Below, piece after piece: positions 8,169 through 17,066 of a DNA stretch of 50,313 nt. The number at the start of each line of letters is the position of its first letter. The stretch's first letter is position 1. The notes beneath the pieces were generated by a model. It did not search any database. It worked only from the letters and a program-made list of their open reading frames with translations, and was not told where the DNA came from. This DNA is from Magnetococcales bacterium (lineage in GTDB: Bacteria > Pseudomonadota > Magnetococcia > Magnetococcales > UBA8363), in NCBI GenBank assembly GCA_015228815.1, contig JADGCV010000032.1, positions 1 to 50,313 on the forward strand, read 5' to 3'. Position numbers and translations under genes: made by a program.

Positions 8169-9968
8169 TCACTCCAATGCCGGCATCGAACCTTTTCCCG
8201 CCGGCGCCTGCTCCACGGAAAACCGGATCGAATCCTGCCGTTGTCTCATGGTGTCCGGAGTCATGACGGTCGGCCTGATGAAGATGGCCATTTCCGTCTT
8301 GCTCCGCGTTCGTTCGCTGGCGCCAAACAAGGGTTCGACAAACGGCAGATCACGCAACCCCGGCAGCCCCGTCTTTCTGGACTCGGCAAAATCCTTCATC
8401 AACCCCCCGAGGACGACCACCTGGCCCGTCCCCACCCGCAACACCGAATCCATTTCCCGCACCTGGAACAGGGGATAGGCATTGCCATCGGGACCGATGA
8501 AGTCACTGATCTTCTGGGACAGAACGGGACGGACATGCAGAGAGACGATTCCGGAACGTTCGACATTCGGGGTCACCGACAGGATCAGCCCTTCCAGGGC
8601 CTCCTTTTTGACGAAGGTTGTCTTTCCCTTCTTCTTGACGGTGTTGCTTGTATCCGATTCGGTGGTTGTCTCCTCGAATTTCGTTTCGAAATAGATGTGT
8701 TGATCGCCAACCTTCATGACCGCCGTCTGATTGTTGAGCGCCATCACCTTCGGGCTTGACAGCACCGTCACATCACCGAACTCGTCGAGCATCCGGAGGG
8801 ACACCCCGATGACGTTGCTCTTGTCGCCCCCGGTCTTGAACTGATGACCCACCCCCACGAACGGCTGCCGGCCACTGCCACCAAACGTCCGGGTCAATCC
8901 ACCCGCATCCAGCAAATCCATCACCCGAGTCTCGCCACCGCTCACGACCGTCTCGCCCACCTCCACCCGCGTCCCCGTCTCCCCGCCCGTCACACGACTC
9001 CAGTCCACCCCATGAATATGGTACTCGTTGAGCTTGATCTCGACGACCGTGGCCTCGATCAAGACCTGCTGTTGCGCCGTGGCGACGATCATGTCGAGAA
9101 ATTCCTGAATCCGCCGCTGTTGACCGCGGGTCGCGAAGACCGACACGACCCCGGTCCCCTTGTGGATCACCAACGACTCGTCCCCTTCCTTTTTCTTTTC
9201 CTCTTCCGGATCATTCCCGCCATCCTTGCTCCGCCCCCGTTCACCAGGAACCGACACCTCCGGGGTCGGATCAACCGGTGGTCGCGTCAGCGCATCGCTG
9301 GCGCCACCCTTGTTTCTCTTGGCGCGATCGGCGTTGTCCACCTGGATGATCTTGCGGATCCCCTCGGAAATCGGCTCCCAGAAATCCATTTCAAGTTTTG
9401 CCGTGATGCCGGCGCTTCCCGCGCTCGCCCCCTCCTCGCCCCCGCCCTGCTCCAGACTGAGATTCATCTCCGAGGACGATTCGCGCTTCATGTTGAGATA
9501 ATCAACCTTGTAGGTATGCCAATAGGGACGATCGGGCCGGATGACAAGGTTTGTTCCCTTGAGGTCGTAAACCATATCCACCTGACGGGACAGGCGCTCC
9601 AGAACGACCGTCAATGGTTGATCGACCGCATTGAGGGTCACCCGTCCCGAAATATCGGGATGAATATCGGCGGTGATGCGGGAATTGCGCACCAGCGTGA
9701 ACAGGACCTCGCGTACCGGGACATCGAAGACGACGATGGTGTAGCGTTCCTCGGGAGGAGCGGGCGGGGGAATTCGCGGGGTCGCCTGGACAATCCGGGG
9801 AATATCCGCCTCGGTCCCCTGGCGCGGGTCCGATTGCGGATGAAGATGCGCGGATGAAACCGGAAGTCCCGGATTTCGACAGCCGGTCATCATGAACAGC
9901 GCCAGAACAAAGGCAACGCGCCGGGTTCGCCTCCGAAGTCCGCCCTGGATCCCAATCCCCTCGACCAT
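8169..9968 (-). CDS. mshL: MshL-type secretin lipoprotein
   Basis: Outer-membrane secretin of about 599 aa. A lipoprotein signal (VAFVLALFMMTGC, lipobox Cys at about 31) is followed by a Pro-rich linker, a secretin/TonB short N-terminal domain (about 90-155), a charged low-complexity insert with DPEEEKKKEGDES, an N1-like domain and the C-terminal secretin core ending in the VLRVGTGQVVVLGGL region. The secretin forms the gated outer-membrane ring through which the pilus passes. It is the first gene of the run secretin - TPR - ATPase - signalling genes. The start at 9968 has GGA about 6 nt upstream; ATG 9974 and a further in-frame start at 10076 would only extend the leader. MshL is preferred to GspD or PilQ because of the neighbours and the lipoprotein signal. 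Confidence 0.85.
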   Translation of the reverse strand: MVEGIGIQGGLRRRTRRVAFVLALFMMTGCRNPGLPVSSAHLHPQSDPRQGTEADIPRIVQATPRIPPPAPPEERYTIVVFDVPVREVLFTLVRNSRITADIHPDISGRVTLNAVDQPLTVVLERLSRQVDMVYDLKGTNLVIRPDRPYWHTYKVDYLNMKRESSSEMNLSLEQGGGEEGASAGSAGITAKLEMDFWEPISEGIRKIIQVDNADRAKRNKGGASDALTRPPVDPTPEVSVPGERGRSKDGGNDPEEEKKKEGDESLVIHKGTGVVSVFATRGQQRRIQEFLDMIVATAQQQVLIEATVVEIKLNEYHIHGVDWSRVTGGETGTRVEVGETVVSGGETRVMDLLDAGGLTRTFGGSGRQPFVGVGHQFKTGGDKSNVIGVSLRMLDEFGDVTVLSSPKVMALNNQTAVMKVGDQHIYFETKFEETTTESDTSNTVKKKGKTTFVKKEALEGLILSVTPNVERSGIVSLHVRPVLSQKISDFIGPDGNAYPLFQVREMDSVLRVGTGQVVVLGGLMKDFAESRKTGLPGLRDLPFVEPLFGASERTRSKTEMAIFIRPTVMTPDTMRQRQDSIRFSVEQAPAGKGSMPALE

Positions 9969-10490
9969 GATCATTCCAGAATCCCCGACACGTCCCATCC
10001 CCAAACCCGATTCCGGAATCCCCCCATTCGGCCCGGCAACAGGCCTCCCCCACTGCGACATGCCGTCGGTCCGCAAACAAAACCGCCATCACCCCATCAT
10101 CATCACAGATCCCACCCCTGGAAATCCACGGGAAAACTTTCTGTTGGCACTCAGGTTGACCAAAGACTTTGCGTAACTCCCCAGGTGCCCCCTCCGGTTC
10201 GAGATTATTGAAAGAAAAAGGGGGCTGGGGGATTGCCCCCAGGATTTTGATTTTGTTTTGTCAGGGGAGAATGGCAATGGACTGCCTTTCCGTGTCGATT
10301 CGCGGAAAGGCAACCCCATCGCAATCCGGAGACGGTTTCAGAGCCTGGGATGGGTTGAATTTTCTTGACCGCGAAAAAAAAGCAACACAACCCGGTCCGA
10401 AAACAGACCGAAGAAAGGGTATCAATAAAAAAACGGGAAAGGGATCGATCGCCAGGAATCAAGCCTGGTTTCGGATACTCCCGACCCCTG
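9969..10490. other. Intergenic region between secretin and rpsU
   Basis: About 520 bases without a gene that I can support. It holds the leader of the secretin operon, the dispersed repeat at 10204-10260 and an AT-richer stretch at 10360-10450. Short open frames here show no recognisable protein. Confidence 0.6.
10204..10260 (+). repeat. Dispersed hairpin repeat, copy 2
   Basis: It reads ATTATTGAAAGAAAAAGGGGG, then the perfect stem CTGGGGG-attg-CCCCCAG, then a T-rich tail GGATTTTGATTTTGTTTTG. Unlike copies 1, 3 and 4 it is not placed after the 3' end of a gene in the matching direction, so this copy behaves as a dispersed element and not only as a terminator. Confidence 0.7.
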
Positions 10491-10691
10491 CTACACGCCT
10501 GCGGTCACGGCGCGGCGGATCTTCTTGCGCAGACGGCGGACTGCCTCGGCCTTCTTTCTTCTTTTCTTCTCGGAGGGTTTTTCAAAAAACTTCCGCTTCT
10601 TCATCTCCCGGAACATACCTTCGCGGATCATCTTTTTCTTAAGGACTCGAATGGCTTGATCCACATTGTTTTCGTAAACATCAATCCTCAC
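10491..10691 (-). CDS. rpsU: 30S ribosomal protein S21
   Basis: Protein of 66 aa that matches bacterial S21 in length and character: an N-terminal [16 protein letters not shown] segment, the [20 protein letters not shown] basic core and an Arg/Lys-rich tail. S21 joins the 30S subunit near the anti-Shine-Dalgarno end of 16S rRNA. The start is a GTG at 10691 with a near-perfect AAAGGAGTGA ribosome-binding site about 9 nt upstream. It stands alone here, without the dnaG/rpoD neighbours common elsewhere. Confidence 0.93.
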   Translation of the reverse strand: MRIDVYENNVDQAIRVLKKKMIREGMFREMKKRKFFEKPSEKKRRKKAEAVRRLRKKIRRAVTAGV

Positions 10692-10872
10692 GAAACATCA
10701 CTCCTTTTCATCATTGATGATTGGCTCATCCATCAGCTTATGGCAGCTTTGGCGGGATGATGGTTTGGCGGAACAAAAAGCCGGGATGCTAGCTGTTTTC
10801 CACGAGGATTTCAAGCACGATCGCACATGCGACATCCTTCCCCCCCTCCAGAAAGGGAAGGATCCCGGAACA

Positions 10873-11388
10873 CTACCTCTGATCGTCACGGCGGGGATGA
10901 AACTGAAGAGGAACCACCCTGTTTTCCATTGCCCGCCCCGCCGGACCCGCGAGAATGGTCCGGACGACCGGCATTTCCTCCCCCCGCAGCCGCCCCTCGA
11001 ATCGCTTCAACCCGAAAAAGAATGCCAGCATCAGGGCCAAGCCCATCGCCCCGCCCACCCCCTCGGCGGTGGCCAGGGGAATGCCAAACGCAAGCGCCAG
11101 GGCACGAAAGAGAATACCGCCGACGAAAAGGGCGATGACCGGAACGACATAAACCAGAAACGAGGCCCGCAGAAAATAACGTTCGGAAATTTCCAGAAGC
11201 ACCCGGTCGCCGACTTCGGCGCCGGCCAGGTTTTGCGCCTCCAGACGAATCTCTTTTTTTCCGGCCCCCAGGGACAGTGTCGTGCAGGCCCCTTCTTGAT
11301 GGCAGGAACCGCAACTCCCCTGACGTTGACCCACGACGACCACCCGGTCTCCCTCCGCGGCGACGACGATTACCTCTTCTCGAATCAT
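10873..11388 (-). CDS. rseC: RseC/SoxR-reducing-system family membrane protein
   Basis: Inner-membrane protein of 171 aa. The N-terminal cytoplasmic part carries a Cys cluster (GSCGSCHQEGACTT), as RseC/RsxC-associated proteins do. Two hydrophobic segments lie at about 75-97 and 103-125. RseC-family proteins are linked to the sigma-E operon and to reduction of SoxR. The ATG at 11388 has AAAGGAA 6 nt upstream. It follows the anti-sigma and rpoE genes in the same direction, the classical operon order minus rseB. The family call is good; the exact role in this organism is unknown. Confidence 0.85.
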   Translation of the reverse strand: MIREEVIVVAAEGDRVVVVGQRQGSCGSCHQEGACTTLSLGAGKKEIRLEAQNLAGAEVGDRVLLEISERYFLRASFLVYVVPVIALFVGGILFRALALAFGIPLATAEGVGGAMGLALMLAFFFGLKRFEGRLRGEEMPVVRTILAGPAGRAMENRVVPLQFHPRRDDQR

Positions 11389-11413
11389 GGGCGTTTCCTT
11401 TGCCGCCATCCCT

Positions 11414-11725
11414 TCAGAAAACCTGCCCACTCCAGGGAAACAAACACAACAACAAAGTAAAACCGATTTTTTTCAAAAACGCCATCATCCCTCTGGACGG
11501 CGGTCCGATCCGTTCATTGCTGATGGCGCTCATGACCGAGTTGGTCAGGTCTTCCGGATGGCATAACATGAACCGGTCGCCCACCCCCCCCTTGATCGTC
11601 GCCATCCGATCCAAGGTGCGACAACAATGATCGCAGACAAGGAGATGTTCCGTCACCGAATTGACGATAATCCCATCCAGTTCACCGTCGAGAAAAGCGG
11701 AGACAAGCTCAGGATTGCACCCCAT
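11414..11725 (-). CDS. Compact zinc-finger-type anti-sigma factor (RseA-like)
   Basis: Protein of 103 aa directly after the rpoE gene. The N-terminal half starts NPELVSAFLDGELD, typical of anti-sigma domains, followed by HLLVCDHCC, which supplies the His-x3-Cys-x2-Cys motif of zinc anti-sigma factors. A single hydrophobic segment sits at the very C terminus (about 82-100), so almost nothing would reach the periplasm. It probably binds and restrains the sigma factor. The ATG at 11725 has GGAAGGG upstream. It is about half the length of E. coli RseA and lacks a periplasmic sensory domain; rseB is also absent. Function is inferred from motif and position. Confidence 0.8.
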   Translation of the reverse strand: MGCNPELVSAFLDGELDGIIVNSVTEHLLVCDHCCRTLDRMATIKGGVGDRFMLCHPEDLTNSVMSAISNERIGPPSRGMMAFLKKIGFTLLLCLFPWSGQVF

Positions 11726-11825
11726 GATCACCCTTCCGATAAACGAGTTCCGATGGTTCCGAATCGGTATCTGTTAACGATATACACGAACGGATCATGA
11801 AATGGCAAGCGATTCTTCCCTTGTT

Positions 11826-12395
11826 TCATGTGGAAGATGGTCCCATGTATTTTTGCATGCGATCGATGATCTCCTGCCGCGCCCGGTAGATGCGCGAGCG
11901 TACCGTACCGATGGGACAATCGAGGGACCGGGCGATTTCCTCGTAGGAGTAACCGTTGACGTCGCGCATGATGATGACCGACTTCATGGAATCGGAAAGA
12001 GTGTTCAAGGCGTTTTCCAGATTCCTGAGCATTTCGTCACGCAGGACGAGTTTTTCAGGGGTATTGTTGTCGCGCAACTGCGGCGCCACCAGTTCAACGT
12101 CGTCGATATCGTTCTCCAAAGGGGCCCTGGAGGCGGCGATCTGGTGATTCTTGGTCGTATTGACGGCGATGCGATAGAGCCAGGTGTAGAACGCGGAATC
12201 GCCGCGAAAATGATTCAGGGCACGATAGGCCTTGATGAAGGTTTCCTGGGTCAGATCCCGCACCTTGTCGGGATCACGGACCGAACGGGCGATGACGGAG
12301 GCGATTTTTCCCTGATAGCGCCGCACAAGGAGTTCAAAGGCCTTCTGATCGCCCTTGATCGTCCGCTCCACAAGAATTTTATCACCTTCGCTCAC
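11826..12395 (-). CDS. rpoE: ECF sigma factor RpoE
   Basis: Group 4 sigma factor of 189 aa. Region 2 (about 10-85, with DLTQETFIKAYRAL and FYTWLYRIAVNT) binds the -10 element and core polymerase; region 4 (about 125-180, with YEEIARSLDCPIGTVRSRI) binds the -35 element. The sequence follows the RpoE/ECF02 pattern closely. The start is a GTG at 12395 with a weak ribosome-binding site. It leads an operon with the anti-sigma and rseC genes and is divergent from nadB, 111 bp away, as in E. coli. It should direct the envelope-stress regulon. Confidence 0.93.
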   Translation of the reverse strand: MSEGDKILVERTIKGDQKAFELLVRRYQGKIASVIARSVRDPDKVRDLTQETFIKAYRALNHFRGDSAFYTWLYRIAVNTTKNHQIAASRAPLENDIDDVELVAPQLRDNNTPEKLVLRDEMLRNLENALNTLSDSMKSVIIMRDVNGYSYEEIARSLDCPIGTVRSRIYRARQEIIDRMQKYMGPSST

Positions 12396-12506
12396 GTTGG
12401 CAGCCTGGGTCGAAACGTTGATCGATTGGACAGGATGGATGCAAAAAAATTCCGAACCATGATAATGTAAGAGGCGAATGAAAGCAAAAAACTTTTGTAA
12501 ACAATT

Positions 12507-14183
12507 ATGGCGCCACCTTCAACCACAAAGCCGCGACCTGCCATGGAATCCACCCAGAACAAACCGCACAAGCAAAACGACCGGATCATCACCGATTTCC
12601 TGGTCATCGGAGGAGGCGTCGCCGGTCTGGATCTGTCCCTGCGCCTGGCGCAACTGGGCACGGTGCAGTTGCTCACCAAGACCGAAGCGGAGGAATCCAA
12701 CAGCAGCCATGCCCAGGGCGGCATCGCCGCGGTTCTGGATTCGGAGGACCGGTTCGAGCATCACATCGACGATACCCTGCTCGCAGGCGCGGGGTTGTGC
12801 CATCGGGATACCGTGCGTCTGGTGGTGGAAAACGGCGCCCGGTCCATCCATCGCCTGATCGAACTGGGTGTCCCCTTCACCCGCACCCCCGAGGGCCCCT
12901 GTCATCTGACGCGGGAAGGGGGACATTCCAATCGGCGCGTGGTTCACTTTGCCGATGCCACCGGAAAGGCGGTCGTGCAAACCCTCCTTGAACGGGTCCA
13001 GCAGCATCCCAACATACAACTGTTGCAAAATCATCTGGCCATCGATCTGATCACGTCGCACAAGACCGGGCGCTTCGCCCCCGATCAGGCCAATCGCTGC
13101 CTCGGCTGCTACAGCCTCGATCTGAACAACGACCGGGTCATCACCCAACAGGCCCGGTTCACCACTCTGGCCACCGGAGGAGCGGGAAAGGTGTACCTCT
13201 ACACCTCCAACCCCGACATCGCCACCGGTGACGGAATCGCCATGGCCTATCGAGCGGGTTGCCGGGTGGCCAATATGGAATTCATCCAGTTCCACCCCAC
13301 CTGCCTGTTCCACCCCAAGGCCAAATCCTTTCTCATCTCCGAAGCGGTCCGCGGCGAGGGCGGCATCCTGGTCCTGGCGGACGGCGACCGGTTCATGGAA
13401 CGGCACCATCCACGCCGGGAACTGGCGCCCCGCGACATCGTCGCCCGCGCCATCGATTTTGAAATGAAAAGAACCGGCGACGATTGCGTCTTTCTCGACA
13501 TCACCGCCAAGGGGGAATCCTTCATCCGCGAACATTTTCCCAACATTCACGCCAAATGCCTCGATCTGGGCATCGACATGGTGCGGGAACCGATCCCCGT
13601 CGTACCCGCGGCGCACTACACCTGCGGCGGTGTCCTGACCAACCTCGATGGCACCACCGACATCGAAAACCTGTTCGCCGTCGGCGAGGTCAGCCATACC
13701 GGACTGCATGGCGCCAACCGTCTTGCCTCCAACAGCCTTCTGGAATGCCTTGTCTTTTCCGAGGCAGTCGCGCAAACCATCAAGGGCAGACTCGATCCGG
13801 GAGATTGCGCCCATCGCATTCCCCTGCCCCCCTGGGACAACTTCGATACCCATATGTGCGAGGAGGCGGTCCTCATCTCGCACAACTGGGACGAAATCCG
13901 GCGCTTCATGAGCAACTACGTCGGCATCGTCCGTTCCGATTCCCGCCTTGCCCGAGCGCGGCGGCGCATCGAACTGTTGCAACAGGAAATCAACGAATAT
14001 TACTGGAACTGCCGCATCACCCGCGATCTTCTGGAGCTGCGCAACATCGCGCTCGTGGCGTCACTCATCATCCGCAGTGCCATCCATCGCAAGGAAAGCC
14101 GTGGTCTGCACTTCAACACCAATCATCCCAAACGCGACGATGACCAGTGGGCCAAGGATTCCATCCTTCCCATTCATGAATGA
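12507..14183 (+). CDS. nadB: L-aspartate oxidase
   Basis: FAD enzyme that oxidises L-aspartate to iminoaspartate, the first step of NAD synthesis from aspartate. It is 558 aa, the usual length plus a short N-terminal extension. Visible motifs: dinucleotide fold VIGGGVAGL at about 33-41, SSHAQGGIAAV, HPTCLFHPK, SEAVRGEGG, ELAPRDIVARAID with the active-site Arg, AAHYTCGGV and GLHGANRLASNSLLE near the FAD. ATG 12507 lacks a clear ribosome-binding site; ATG 12543 is an alternative. The divergent rpoE-nadB arrangement is conserved in many proteobacteria. The nadD gene later in this window serves the same pathway. Confidence 0.95.
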   Translation: MAPPSTTKPRPAMESTQNKPHKQNDRIITDFLVIGGGVAGLDLSLRLAQLGTVQLLTKTEAEESNSSHAQGGIAAVLDSEDRFEHHIDDTLLAGAGLCHRDTVRLVVENGARSIHRLIELGVPFTRTPEGPCHLTREGGHSNRRVVHFADATGKAVVQTLLERVQQHPNIQLLQNHLAIDLITSHKTGRFAPDQANRCLGCYSLDLNNDRVITQQARFTTLATGGAGKVYLYTSNPDIATGDGIAMAYRAGCRVANMEFIQFHPTCLFHPKAKSFLISEAVRGEGGILVLADGDRFMERHHPRRELAPRDIVARAIDFEMKRTGDDCVFLDITAKGESFIREHFPNIHAKCLDLGIDMVREPIPVVPAAHYTCGGVLTNLDGTTDIENLFAVGEVSHTGLHGANRLASNSLLECLVFSEAVAQTIKGRLDPGDCAHRIPLPPWDNFDTHMCEEAVLISHNWDEIRRFMSNYVGIVRSDSRLARARRRIELLQQEINEYYWNCRITRDLLELRNIALVASLIIRSAIHRKESRGLHFNTNHPKRDDDQWAKDSILPIHE

Positions 14184-14218
14184 TGCCACCCGATCCCCCC
14201 ATTCCAGGGAGTTTGCCC

Positions 14219-14524
14219 ATGGAACATTCATCCCCGACCACGCCGTGCCGCACCCTCGTCATCTCGGGCCGCGTCCAGGGTGTCTGGTACCGCGCCTCCA
14301 CCCAGAGGAAGGCCCAGGAACTGGGACTTTCCGGCTGGGTCGAAAACCAGCCCGACGGCACCGTCCTGGTCCTTGTCTCGGGCCCCCACCCCAAAGTCGA
14401 GGCCCTGATCGACTGGTGCCGCCAGGGTCCCCCCGGGGCACGGGTCGAACGGGTCGAAATCGGGGAATGCCCCGAACCCGCCGCACACCAGGCAACGGAT
14501 GGATTCGTGATCCGGCGCCGATAA
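14219..14524 (+). CDS. acyP: Acylphosphatase
   Basis: Small enzyme of 101 aa that hydrolyses carboxyl-phosphate bonds such as acetyl-phosphate. It has the family signature VQGVWYRAST, with the catalytic Arg, and GWVENQPDGTV, with the catalytic Asn. The ATG at 14219 has AGGGAG 7 nt upstream; an earlier ATG at 14180 overlaps the nadB stop. It sits 35 bp after nadB and is probably cotranscribed. Confidence 0.93.
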   Translation: MEHSSPTTPCRTLVISGRVQGVWYRASTQRKAQELGLSGWVENQPDGTVLVLVSGPHPKVEALIDWCRQGPPGARVERVEIGECPEPAAHQATDGFVIRRR

Positions 14525-14568
14525 CCTGTCATCCCGCCCGTTCGGCATTGTGTCACTTGGGACCTCCG

Positions 14569-15696
14569 ATGATCCAGATTCTCCCCTCCGCCGATTATGA
14601 ACTCTACCTCGGTCGCAACCGCCTCCCCGAGGAAGAGGTATTGATCCAACCCACCGAACGTCTCTTGGGCATGTATGAAGACCTTGGTCTGCGGACGACC
14701 TTGTTTTGCGATGTCGCCTGCATCTGGCGCTACCGCGAATGGGGACGGGAGGCGTTTGCCGCACGCATGGAACGGCAAATGATCGAGGCCGTGCAGCGAG
14801 GTCATGATGTCCAGGCGCACCTTCATCCCCATTGGTTGACGACGGAATGGAGCGATGAAGGATATCGATTTCCCCCGGAACACTATCTTCTGGGAACCCT
14901 GGAGGACGATTGGGACCGATGCCTGATTCGGGTCGAAAACCTGGCACGACGCGCGATCGATCATCTGGAACGGCTGCTGCGACCGGTCGATCCCGACTAC
15001 CGGTGCATCGCCTTTCGCGCCGGCGGCTACGGGTTGCAACCGCGTGACCGGATGGTCCTCGCCGCTCTGATCCAGGCCGGTTTTGCCATCGATTCGAGCA
15101 TCATACCCGGATTGATCCTCCGTTCCGCCCCCCATCAGGTCGATTTTTCCCATACCCCGCAACGGGCCAATTATTGGCTCGGCCCCCGGGATGGCATCCT
15201 CAAACCCGCCCACGACGGGGAAGGACTCCTGGAAATTCCCATCCCCTCGATTCACTTGTCCCCCTGGAAAGGATGGTTTCTCAATATTCCCGAAGCCTTG
15301 CGCCAGGGATGGAGCATCCTTGCGAAAAAAGATCCGGACACGCCCCGGGGAGACCCGTGCGGCGCCACGGGAACGACCGCCGCCACGACCACCGCCTCCC
15401 GATGGCGTCGCGCCTACTGGCGCACCCGCGCCATGGCCAACACCCGCTTTCACCGCCTGGAGGCGGGGACCAGCCTCCGCATCCTCAAGGCAACGTTCGA
15501 TGGCTACCTCGACCGCTTCGCCGATGGCGAGGTCCTTCTTTCCATCAATTGTCATCCCAAGGGAATGACCCCGCGACATTACACGGTCCTGCGGCAATTC
15601 CATCAATGGACCCAACGCCACCCCACCCGCGAGGTCTCCGCCCTCACCTTCCAGGAGGCATGGAAGCGACGGATCCATGCCATCACCAAACCATGA
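14569..15696 (+). CDS. NodB-fold polysaccharide deacetylase-like protein
   Basis: Soluble protein of 375 aa starting at ATG 14569. Early PSADYELYLGRNRL and LRTTLFCDVACIW, then DVQAHLHPHW (the His-x-His-x-His metal-site type) and a CIAFRAGGYG motif, match the WbmS-like branch of divergent polysaccharide deacetylases seen in O-antigen and capsule loci. No signal peptide is visible, so action on a cytoplasmic nucleotide- or lipid-linked sugar is more likely than on secreted polymer. The longer open frame upstream overlaps nadB and acyP and is not real. A Thr/Ala-rich insert (CGATGTTAATTT) is probably a loop. Family confidence is moderate and the substrate is unknown. Confidence 0.7.
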   Translation: MIQILPSADYELYLGRNRLPEEEVLIQPTERLLGMYEDLGLRTTLFCDVACIWRYREWGREAFAARMERQMIEAVQRGHDVQAHLHPHWLTTEWSDEGYRFPPEHYLLGTLEDDWDRCLIRVENLARRAIDHLERLLRPVDPDYRCIAFRAGGYGLQPRDRMVLAALIQAGFAIDSSIIPGLILRSAPHQVDFSHTPQRANYWLGPRDGILKPAHDGEGLLEIPIPSIHLSPWKGWFLNIPEALRQGWSILAKKDPDTPRGDPCGATGTTAATTTASRWRRAYWRTRAMANTRFHRLEAGTSLRILKATFDGYLDRFADGEVLLSINCHPKGMTPRHYTVLRQFHQWTQRHPTREVSALTFQEAWKRRIHAITKP

Positions 15697-15790
15697 CCCA
15701 CCCCTCTGTCACGAATCCGGGTCATCTCCATGGGAACGAAAACACGATTTTTCAAAATTTTCACAACATACCACAGAAAGCCCACGCCCC

Positions 15791-16930
15791 ATGAAACCCA
15801 TCATGATCATTGGTTCCGGCCTGGCCGGTTACGGACTGCTTCGGGAACTGCACAATCGCCAATGTCCGGTTCCCCGTCTTCTGATCACCGCCGATGGCGG
15901 CGAATCCTATTCCAAACCGATGCTTTCCACCGCCCTGGGCCAGAACAGAACCCCCGCCGATCTGGTCATGGACGCGGCATCGGCGATGGCCGGGGAACTT
16001 CATGCCGACATCCTGACCCACACCCGGGTCCGGGAAATCGACAGCGACGGTCATCGTGTCATTCTGGATTCGGGCGAGGAACGTTCCTACGATAAACTGG
16101 TCCTGGCCGTGGGATCGAGTCCCATTCGCCTCCCCATGACGGGTGACGGGGCCCAGGAGGTCCTGTCGATCAACACTCTGGACGATTACATCCACTTCCG
16201 CCAGCGCCTGGCCCATGCCAAAAGCGTTGCCATCATCGGTCCGGGTCTCATCGGGTCGGAGTTTGCCAACGACCTGTTGCTGTCGCAACGCAAGGTCGCC
16301 ATCATCGGCCCCGACCCCTGGCCCATCAGCACCCTGGTCCCGCAAGCCGCCGGAGAAGCGGTTGCCAGGGCCCTGGCGGCACAAGGGGCGACGTGGCACC
16401 TGGGGACGTTCAACGGCCCCATCGAAAAAACCGCCTCGGGGTATCGTACCGTATTGAAGAATGGAGAAACCGTGGCGGTCGATCTCGTCGTTTCGGCGGT
16501 CGGGATCCGTCCGGAAATTCAATTGGCCCAGGCCTCGGGTTTGAAGACCAACCGGGGCATCCTGACCGACAAGACACTGCGGACCAGTCATCCCGATATT
16601 TTCGCCGTCGGCGACTGCGCCGAGGTCGATGGACGGAATCTTCCCTTCGTCCAACCCCTGATGATCGGCGTCCGCGCCCTGGCCGCGACGTTGATGGGGC
16701 ACCCCCAGGAGATTCACTATCCGGCCATGCCGGTCCTGATCAAAACGACGCTCCACCCGGTCGTCACCCTGCCCCCGTCATCCAGGGAGGGATCATGGAC
16801 CTTCACGGGGACTGCCGAAACAGGAATCGAGGGTCGATTCTTCGATCCCAACGGCAAGCTGGCAGGATTCGTTCTCACCGGCGACAGAACCCCCGAAAAA
16901 GCAACGCTCATGACAGCCTTGGCTTCATGA
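15791..16930 (+). CDS. Rubredoxin-NAD+ reductase-like FAD oxidoreductase
   Basis: Pyridine-nucleotide-disulfide-type flavoprotein of 379 aa. FAD-binding MIIGSGLAGYGLLREL is at the N terminus, the central NAD-binding motif is AIIGPGLIGSEFA, and the second FAD motif is in DIFAVGDCAE. A Lys in SYSKPMLSTAL fits the rubredoxin or nitric-oxide-rubredoxin reductase branch, and no redox Cys pair is present. It would pass electrons from NAD(P)H to rubredoxin for oxygen, peroxide or NO detoxification or for alkane oxidation. ATG 15791 is chosen because FAD-binding begins immediately. No rubredoxin gene is adjacent, so the partner is unknown. Confidence 0.85.
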   Translation: MKPIMIIGSGLAGYGLLRELHNRQCPVPRLLITADGGESYSKPMLSTALGQNRTPADLVMDAASAMAGELHADILTHTRVREIDSDGHRVILDSGEERSYDKLVLAVGSSPIRLPMTGDGAQEVLSINTLDDYIHFRQRLAHAKSVAIIGPGLIGSEFANDLLLSQRKVAIIGPDPWPISTLVPQAAGEAVARALAAQGATWHLGTFNGPIEKTASGYRTVLKNGETVAVDLVVSAVGIRPEIQLAQASGLKTNRGILTDKTLRTSHPDIFAVGDCAEVDGRNLPFVQPLMIGVRALAATLMGHPQEIHYPAMPVLIKTTLHPVVTLPPSSREGSWTFTGTAETGIEGRFFDPNGKLAGFVLTGDRTPEKATLMTALAS

Positions 16931-16986
16931 GCGCGGATCGAACTTTTTTTTCGGTAATGCACGTTTTCTTGCAGGATTCTCACGAC

Positions 16987-17016
16987 CCGGTTCCGGGGGG
17001 CCTCCCCCGGAACCGG
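16987..17016. terminator. Strong hairpin between convergent genes
   Basis: A perfect 13-bp inverted repeat, CCGGTTCCGGGGG with loop GCCT and its complement, lies between the flavoprotein gene (plus, ends 16930) and a small minus-strand gene that ends at 17067. Neither side has a clear T-run, so it may be a bidirectional transcript-end stem and not a textbook intrinsic terminator. Confidence 0.5.
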
Positions 17017-17066
17017 CATGGTCTCGCCATGATGGTCACGGACGGTCTTTCTGCTCGCCCGACCGG

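Noticed and set aside
10698-10889. 63-aa minus-strand frame between rpsU and rseC
   Set aside because: There is no recognisable motif or ribosome-binding site and the Cys/Ser-rich composition looks non-coding.
12519-13982. 487-aa minus-strand open frame
   Set aside because: It lies antisense to nadB, which has every expected catalytic motif.
13948-14568. N-terminal extension of the deacetylase-like gene
   Set aside because: The open frame continues upstream through nadB and acyP in another frame; the extra residues have no relation to the family. The start is better at 14569.
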